This document shows positions 57,477 to 64,000 of a stretch of DNA of 64,000 bases, in pieces. The notes beneath the pieces are model-generated. The model made no database searches, was not told the origin of the DNA, and saw only the letters and a program-made list of their open reading frames with translations. Position 1 is the stretch's first letter, and each line of letters starts with the position of its first letter. Made by a program: the position numbers and the translations under genes. The stretch comes from Sambucus nigra (Eukaryota > Streptophyta > Magnoliopsida > Dipsacales > Adoxaceae), in NCBI GenBank assembly GCA_949130495.1, contig OX422215.1, positions 8,223,302 through 8,287,301 of the forward strand, in the 5' to 3' direction.

Positions 57477-57677
57477 TCACTTTGTGTGCTCGGAGGTGTG
57501 TCCTAAGAAGGAAAACGGAGTGTTGTTTGAGATTGAGTGTGACGGTGTGAGAGGTGGAATCCAGAACTGTGGGGCGTTAGGAGTGTGAGGGCTATCGGGG
57601 TCGTACTCAACGATTGGATTTTCGTGAATGCTGGTTGGAGTATTATGCAGTGTGGGAGTGAGTTCAGAATTTTGCAT
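57477..57677 (-). pseudogene. E4 gag N-terminal stub
   Basis: An ATG at 57677, about 130 bases after the primer site, opens a Pro/Thr/Ser-rich 66-codon frame ending at 57477. The next E4 coding part begins only about 30 bases on, in the same frame, with the region normally found after the capsid and knuckle. So nearly all of gag (some hundreds of codons in relatives) is missing without a frame change. Confidence 0.6.
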
Positions 57678-57807
57678 TAATAGCTTATGAGAGATGGTGA
57701 TGAATCTTTTTGTACTTTTTGAAATTTTTTATATGTTTTTGGATTTTTGGAAATTTTTGGTCAAAGTTTTAGATTGACTCGATCTAATCCTAAGTCTACC
57801 TAGTTCC

Positions 57808-57822
57808 CTGGTAACGGCGCCA
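57808..57822 (-). promoter_or_regulatory. Primer binding site of E4 (tRNA-Asp type)
   Basis: On the minus strand TGGCGCCGTTACCAG, six bases after the LTR end. The pattern TGGCGCCGTTGCC complements plant tRNA-Asp and is typical of Athila and Tat elements; one base differs here (A for G). Confidence 0.88.
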
Positions 57823-57828
57823 AAAACT

Positions 57829-59471
57829 TGACGCGACTCAGAAAGTGTCTCTAATGTGCGTTCACTCTAGGCTCAAGTGCAAGTCTGTCGCATTAGTAAT
57901 AAAACCGGTAAGTCGGGATCCTATCCACAGGGAAATAGGACAACATAGTTGTGACGACGTTGGATAGATAAGGAAATCCTGACTCTGACTCTAAAAAGGA
58001 AAAGAAAAGATGATTGATTTTGGGAATGATTACACTAGATGCAATTATGAAATTATGAAAAGGTGCAATTATACTAAATTACCTAAAATACTGATGAAGA
58101 CTGATTTAAAACTTTAAACTATATGATGAATAAAAACAGGACGAGAATACAATCCCCCAACCCTAGTGTATTGCAGGTATAATACTAATCGTAAATTTAA
58201 ATGATTAATTTGACCCAGAATTTAGTACTCCCAAGCATTACGTATATGAATTTCAAGCCCGCATCATACTTAATCTGAGGACGAGTAAATCGGTATCGCG
58301 ATAGTGACACTCGAATTGCATTCTAAAGCATCCCGGTTACCCGGAAGCAAACGAGATCTAAAGATCTACAATTGTCGTGTTCCTATGCAATATGGTCGTA
58401 ATCAATCACTAAATTCAGAGGATTAATGTTATACACATGAAACTATCACATCAGGTTGGGTTCATGTATCCCGACCTTAGAAAATCTAGCCTAGCATGTT
58501 GAAAGTAATGAAAACAATCTTTGAATTACAGAAAACCATGATTGAAGTAAGGAAAATTTGTAGAATGATGTAAAAAGGAATTGAATAGAGGAAATTAACT
58601 CCTAATCTTACCAAAGAAGTAAAAGCAACAATGAAAAATACTTGTAATCACAGAATTCTGAATAATCTTCAATCTTGGAATTAAACTTGTAAACTAACTT
58701 CAAAGTAGGGTTTTCTGGAAAAGTAAGGAAAATTATACTAATTCTACGTCCTCAAAAATGATAATAACTTGGGTTTATATACCCTACAAAGTTTTAGGAG
58801 TTTTAGATGCACTAGGACTTTTCATAGGAGAAGGATAAGATTACAAAACTCGACACCCGAACAGGCCCGGGCCTTAGGCGGATCGGTCTGCCTGGGAAGA
58901 GGACCGGTTCTTTTATTTTCCTGGAAAATTGATCTAGGGCGGACTGGCTCTTTTTATTTTCTTCCTTCTTCGATTTGCTTTCAATCCGGGGTCTTCTGGA
59001 TAATGGCACCGTGAACCGGTCCGGTGCTACTACGGACCGGTCTGCCTCTTTGACTTTTTTCTCCAACTTTGACTGCTCATAACTTTTGTTTCAGGACTCC
59101 GATTGAGGTTCCGTTTCTTCCTATGTGCTCATGCACGTGATATCTTCACATTCTCTTTAGGTGCCTCATCCGAATTCTGGGTAGAAATTACACTTTAGCC
59201 CTTTTGACCTTTCCTTCTTTTCTTTTTTGATTCTTCCGGTTTCTTTCTTTCTTTCTTTCTTCACATCAAATACCTATAAAATCAATACGAAATACCAGAA
59301 ACTCGGTGTACTCGTTAGGATAAGTCAGTAACAAGATTATGAGATAAAGTCAAATCGATTAAGTTATTCGAGGTGCTAAAAGTAACTAAATTAAGGAATA
59401 AATTGGGAAGAATTTATGCCTAATCACACGACCCCATCCCAAAATAGTAGTGGGGAATGAGTGTCTTGACA
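57829..59471 (-). repeat. E4 5' LTR
   Basis: On the minus strand it begins TGTCAAGACACTCATTCC at 59471 and ends GCGTCA at 57829, 1643 bp. The 3' part includes ccctgtggataggatcccg, typical of Athila LTRs. A cluster of ACCGGT/GGTCCG words lies at 58865-59042. The left boundary is set by the primer site; the right by the TG terminus, without a paired LTR to confirm it. Confidence 0.75.
58774..58781 (-). promoter_or_regulatory. TATA-like box in E4 LTR
   Basis: TATATAAA on the minus strand within gggtatataaacccaag, about 690 bases into the LTR. A plausible promoter for the element. Confidence 0.5.
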
Positions 59472-61900
59472 TGCCACCAAGGCAAAAAATATTCTGACTT
59501 AAATTGTTTCCTTAATTAAATGCAACCGAAATACAATTACATGGTTATGAATCGTAAAATACTGAAATTAAAGGAATTACGTCATCGGAGCTTTCTAAAA
59601 GGAAACTTCATTTATATTACAAGTCACAACGAGTTACAACTTAAAACGAAATTTAAAACTTATTACAAGAGAGCCAAACATGCTCTATATGATATGACAA
59701 CTTTTTACTTAAAATAACCAAAAAGAGCTCTAAAAGATGAATCTTCTATATAGTCATTTTTCTTTCCCTCCAAGCCTACTTATTTCCTGAAAATTGGTTA
59801 GTTATACAACATCAGCTAAAAACCGAGTGAGGTTCAATCTCCAGACATTCCCGGGTTTTTTAAAAAATTGATACCTATTCAACTTCCAACATAAGGCATA
59901 TACATATATGGACAGAAATTTCACGTAAAATATATAAAGTAAACTGGCAGTGTATATTTTAAGAATAATCAGTTCAGAACAGAGCAGATAAAATAATTTG
60001 AGCAATATGTCAATTATTTAATTTATTTTGATGGCCATGTATGCTCTAATAAACTGACAGTGTTAGCAAATATTTCCACTCGGCAACAACACAAACAGAA
60101 AATCATAATATCTGAAACAACACCTTATTTAGGGCACACCAGCGATAAACCAGTTGGAAAGGTACCACCCAAATATTTCCACCAGGTAGTCAAGAACTAC
60201 ATAGTAAAAGAATTTCCATAGGCCGAATCAATAATTTCATAATTCAAATCAAATGTATATATCGAGAGATATGCACATATAACAAACGATGGAATCATCG
60301 GTATCAGATGTATTTTGAGGATAAAACATTGCAAAAAATAGATATAGTTTGAATAATATCATATAATCAAAATACGCAAGGAATGTCAGAGTACTCACAT
60401 AGAACCGAAGTCCGAAGTCACAGATGTTGAGTCTTGGATCACTCGTTAATTCTTAAGACGAAACTTCTTAACTTTCTCGTATTTTCTCTCACTATTTCTC
60501 TTTGATCTTTGGAATGAATTTCGTGTAAGAACTGATCCTAAGGCCTATATTTATATTTTTCCAAAGTTATTATGATGTTTACACATGTCCCGATGACTAA
60601 GCATCCAATTTGGTGAGTCAGCGTTAGCGTGTCGCGTAACGGAGTTGTCTTACAGTCTCAATTCACCGAACGTCGACACGTGTATTGGATTTATCTAATT
60701 GCATGACATGTGTTTTTTTCCATTCCTTTAAAGGTGACACGTGTATGGTGGAGATGTCAAAACCAAGCACGAGGTATCAAGCACGAGGTGTCAAGTTATT
60801 AAGGGTATTAGGGTCATTTTACACATGAAGGGCATTTTAGTAATTTCACACCATACATTTTTAATATTTCTTAGAGGTACTTGATAATATTTTATATAAA
60901 AAATGGTCCTTTATATATTTTCATTTTAGTCCCTAAAACTTTCATTATTTCAAAATCGATTCCCTAAAGTTTCTTAAAATTTCATTTTCTACCCCAAAAC
61001 TTATCATTTAGCGATGTACTATAAGACTTTGATTTAATCCATTTTGATGAATAATGAGGTTATTTCAAAGTGTTTAAATCGTCCAAACCAGCCTTCCCTT
61101 CAACCAATCAAAATAATACACATGGTGTGGTAATAAGACAAAATACGACTTAAAGGGCGGACATATTTGCCCTTATTTCATAATTTTGGTATAATTTCTT
61201 TCTCGGAACTTCGTTTAATACGCCGTTTGATGTGTTACAAACCTAATTCATATATCTACAACTTTTTAGTTTTTACCTAAAGTCAATTGTTATATTATAA
61301 TGGTCAAAACTACTCTCTAATATGAACATTCCTACCGAAAACTTTAAAATTTTATGTTTGTAACTACTTCGATATTTCATGATTTATGAATGGAGGATTA
61401 GACTAAAATAACAAATTAATATTATCCATATCATATATGAAATAATACAAAATTTAAAACTATATATGAACATATAAAAGTGGGGCCGATAATACGCAAA
61501 TATTGCGTATTTCATTTGTAAAACCTACGCATTTTAGCCCCCTCGGGTGCCTTAATCTCTATATTTAAGCCCGTTAACCAAACAACCTCAGTTTATATTT
61601 TTAAAATGCTATATGAGGTATAATTGGGATTTTATAGGTATTTAGGTACTAAGTATGGAGTTCGGATGCATTCCGCTCAAGTTTCGTATGCAATCGCACG
61701 TTCAAGGGCAATTCGGTCAATTCACAGTTTGGGCACCTAGCCCGACATCTCACGGAATTTGTATCCCTCCTCTCTAGCTTCGGGTGTTCGTAAACAGTGC
61801 GTGATTAGGATTCCTAATGAAGAAGTTACGACACTTTTGGCAGAAGAGAAAAGCATTGAAACTAAAAGAGGGGAGAAGAGAAGAAGAGGCCATGCAGTGT
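59472..61900. other. AT-rich DNA between E4 and E5, no gene seen
   Basis: No coding or RNA gene is supported. A near-perfect direct repeat (caagcacgaggtatcaag and its variant) lies at about 60763 and 60778. The right part probably belongs to the E5 5' LTR, whose start I cannot place: there is no second LTR in the window for comparison. A short frame at 61759-61989 overlaps the GATCGATC cluster and has no motif. Confidence 0.5.
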
Positions 61901-61921
61901 GCTGCCTAGAATCTGCCCTGC

Positions 61922-62023
61922 TTGATCGATCGATCGATCAAAAGGATCAATCGATCGATTCTTGTCAATTTGGTATATTTTGTTCTTGATCGATCGATCG
62001 ACCAAAGGGGTCGATCGATCGAT
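61922..62023. repeat. Palindrome cluster (GATCGATC type) in E5 LTR
   Basis: Four words based on TCGATCGATCGA, in two pairs, at 61922-61960 and 61986-62023. Each pair has the form ttgatcgatcgatcga, spacer, tcgatcgatcgat. The first shares the string cctgcttgatcgatcgat with the Tekay LTR cluster at 3304-3321, though the elements belong to different clades. Confidence 0.85.
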
Positions 62024-62962
62024 GCCCTGTTTTTTGCAGATATGTTCCTTTTCTTTTCTTTCTTCTTTTCTTTTATTCCAACTTACTATATAACACCATT
62101 TTGTTGTAATATCATAAATAATTAGTTTTAGAATACATTTCAGGTTAGGGTTTGGTTTGGAGAGCTCTTCTTCTTATCTTCTTGGGGTGACATCCATGTG
62201 GTTTTCTAAGATTGGACTATTCATAATCATCTCCCTTAATATAGTTTTGTTCTTCATTTTTCCTTGCTTTGTAATTTAGTTTCCATGCTTTGTAGTTAGT
62301 TTAATTGCTTTAGTTCTTGATTTCCTAGTTTAATTAGTTGTAATTTAGTTTAATTCATGTACCGCCCCTAGATAAATAGGGTCGGGATTTCGTTCGGCCA
62401 TTTTCGGGCCCCGAGCTCCGAAAGTTACGTTTCGTGCAAAATTGCGTTTAATTGAACCTGCGCGAATTAAAGTTGGATTATTATGTGTTTAACTTTCTTT
62501 GTCATCAAACGTTAGTGTTTAAAGCGATAATACGAATTTAATCCCCGTGCGACCAATTTTCGGTTAATTGTTTATTCTTGCAACTTTGGCTTAAATTCCT
62601 TATTGTGTGAAGTTTATGATTAATTGATAATACTCAATTAAATTGCTCTCGAACCGGAATTCTAATTAATAAGTGTTTCGATCCGTATGGTTGGATATTA
62701 TCCCGATCCTCGCTTTTACTTTATTTAAACTTAATTTCTAGTTTCTTTTATTTATATTTTCACATCACCTTTTTGCACTTTTATTCCTGGATTAATAATC
62801 TGTTACGATCTATCAAACATTCTCCGTGGATTCGATACCCGTCTTACCGCTATACTTGTATCGCAAGTGTAGTCGTAACTTAGGTTTCTTTTGTATTGAG
62901 GCGGTGAAACTAAAACATTGATTAGCGTCTTTACACGCGCTACCTTTCACCCTCGATCAAAA

Positions 62963-62979
62963 TGGCGCCGTTGCCGAGG
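62963..62979 (+). promoter_or_regulatory. Primer binding site of E5 (tRNA-Asp type)
   Basis: TGGCGCCGTTGCCGAGG, three bases after the LTR end (cgatca), matching the tRNA-Asp complement used by Athila/Tat elements. Confidence 0.9.
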
Positions 62980-63140
62980 AGTGTTTTGTTATAGAATGTA
63001 ATTGTCTTATTAGTTCGTAGTATTCTTTCTTTTAACCTTTTTTGCAGGACTTCTACACTTGAGCGCCAAAAAACGCTTGAACTTTCCCGTCGCACATTGC
63101 TTTGTGGAATTTGCCATCTCGAGCCTTTGTTGGGGTAAGC

Positions 63141-63670
63141 ATGTCTTATTCCAATCCTTTCGATAATCATTATGATATTTTAAAATTCTCATACTCCTTT
63201 GACTTTTGGTCAATACTTAGAGTCCCAAAAAATTGCAACATCTAAAATGACTTTGGCGAGTATTACAAAAGTCAAGCTTTGGAGTTCGTATATTTTAAGG
63301 ATGATGATAATGATTTTGGGCCTTTACCTCCTTATAATAGGCGTTTTGAAACGAATTGCAATAGTTTTCAAAACTCCTATAATAATGAGTTTAACTTTTT
63401 GTGCCGATAATGATTTTTAAACTCCTCATTTTCAAGCATCCGCACCTCGGCCTATGACTTTCGGTGAGGGTTTGCTTATGCTTGAGAACGAGAGGTATGA
63501 AGAACGTAATCGGGAAGAACATCGTTGTTGGGAGCAAGACATGTGTAAGGTCATTTTTTACCATTGTCAATATGTATGTCGTACGCCGTTACACCGTTGA
63601 AGAAATTCAAGATAGCGTCTACATCAACGGATCCGAATATCAAAGCTTCGTCAACATCATAACTTGGTAA
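63141..63670 (+). pseudogene. E5 gag N-terminal region, broken
   Basis: An ATG at 63141 starts MSYSNPFDNHYD, with a stop near 63235. A neighbouring frame continues as EYYKSQALEFVYFKDDDNDF, then GPLPPYNRRFETNCNSFQ, which is the style of Tat/Athila gag N-termini. More stops follow. No capsid motif is reached before the window end. The assignment rests mainly on position after the primer site. Confidence 0.5.
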
Positions 63671-63687
63671 AGTTTTTCTGGTAAATC

Positions 63688-63880
63688 AGACCGATCCTGT
63701 CATTTTAAAAACGAACCGATCCGACACCGGACCGATCCGGCATCAAAAGCAGACCGATTCGATTTGCATCAAAACTAGTATACCCTAGATCGAAGCCGAA
63801 CCGATGAAGTGATTTTAAAAAATGAACCGATTAGGCACCGGACCGATTCGGCATCAAAATCAGACCGATCCGGATTTGAT
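63688..63880. repeat. Repeated ACCGATCCGG-type words inside E5
   Basis: At least eight occurrences of close variants of gaccgatccgg/aaccgatccg within about 190 bases, with recurring spacers (gcatcaaaa, gattttaaaaa). It is an imperfect tandem arrangement of roughly 80 bases. Similar words occur in the E4 LTR (58865-59042) and the E4 spacer (53145-53218). Confidence 0.75.
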
Positions 63881-64000
63881 AATCACAAACAGATCCGCCT
63901 AGATTTTTTTTCACCAAGTTTCCTATATATATACCTATTCTGGTGGTGTATTTTCTAAGACTTTGACAAAAGATTTTAAGAGTCCAAATACTCCTAGTCT

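Larger units (their letters stand above)
51596..59471 (-). mobile_element. E4: Athila-type Ty3/gypsy element, 3'-truncated
   Basis: Read from high to low coordinates: one LTR (59471-57829), a tRNA-Asp-type primer site, gag N-terminus, gag C-terminus/protease (DLGASVN), reverse transcriptase (FMDDFS), RNase H, integrase, a spacer, and an extra ORF in the env position. This order, the primer type and the wording of the enzymes place it in the Athila group. The 3' LTR is absent: the sequence ends at the broken end of Copia B near 51595, so a deletion or rearrangement removed it together with the end of Copia B. The whole element is decayed. Confidence 0.85.
61901..64000 (+). mobile_element. E5: 5' end of an Athila/Tat-type element, cut by window end
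   Basis: An LTR 3' end (ctccgtggattcgatacccg, ending at 62959), a tRNA-Asp primer site at 62963 and a gag-like start at 63141 identify a Tat/Athila element on the plus strand. The true left end of the LTR is probably further left than the start given here. Only about 1 kb of the internal part is in the window. Confidence 0.75.

Noticed and set aside
61759..61989. 76-codon open frame before E5
   Set aside because: It runs through the GATCGATC repeat, which creates the Asp/Ser/Ile pattern; no motif.

Overview
This window looks like repeat-rich nuclear DNA from a flowering plant, probably a eudicot. It is AT-rich and filled with long-LTR Ty3/gypsy elements of the chromodomain Tekay/Del type and the Athila/Tat type, degraded Ty1/copia elements, and a CACTA-type DNA transposon carrying pieces of plant genes with introns. 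I see no intact host gene, no rRNA or tRNA gene and no CRISPR array. Species cannot be told from the sequence alone.

Layout. (1) 860-36893: one old Copia element, 'Copia A', plus strand, opened by later insertions. It begins with a short LTR and an initiator-Met primer site; its gag is cut at 1721/23107 by a Tekay element (E1, 1722-23106, 5-bp duplication CTTAT). E1 is itself cut in its 5' LTR by a second Tekay element of the same family (E2, 2192-13291, duplication GGTTA). Downstream, the Copia A integrase region is cut by a CACTA-like insertion (23995-33500, flanked by TCC) and its coding region again by a 403-bp solo LTR (34758-35160, duplication TGACC). (2) 36733-37751: remnant 3' LTR, a scrambled short-repeat cluster and a small hairpin. 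(3) 37752-51595: a second, end-truncated Copia copy ('Copia B'), whose gag is cut by a third Tekay element on the minus strand (E3, 37927-48555, duplication CTGGA). (4) 51596-59471: an Athila-type element on the minus strand (E4) with one LTR, a tRNA-Asp-type primer site, decayed pro-RT-RNaseH-integrase and an extra ORF in the env position. (5) 59472-about 61900: featureless AT-rich DNA. (6) about 61900-64000: start of another Athila/Tat element (E5), plus strand, running off the window.

None of the polyproteins is intact; they are broken by nonsense codons, frameshifts and lost catalytic residues. E1 and E4 have both lost the capsid core of gag without losing the reading frame, so both look like derivatives that would have needed proteins supplied in trans.

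The most interesting parts are: the CACTA-like insertion, which carries fragments of three recognisable and probably a fourth unrelated plant gene with splice sites, followed by a 17-unit, about 170-bp tandem array; the clusters of short palindromes in LTRs, where Tekay relatives carry different palindromic words in the same LTR slot and an unrelated Athila/Tat LTR shares a word with them; and an altered primer site in E2 that matches its own 3' flank, suggesting gene conversion between LTR ends. All comparisons between copies were made by eye within the window.
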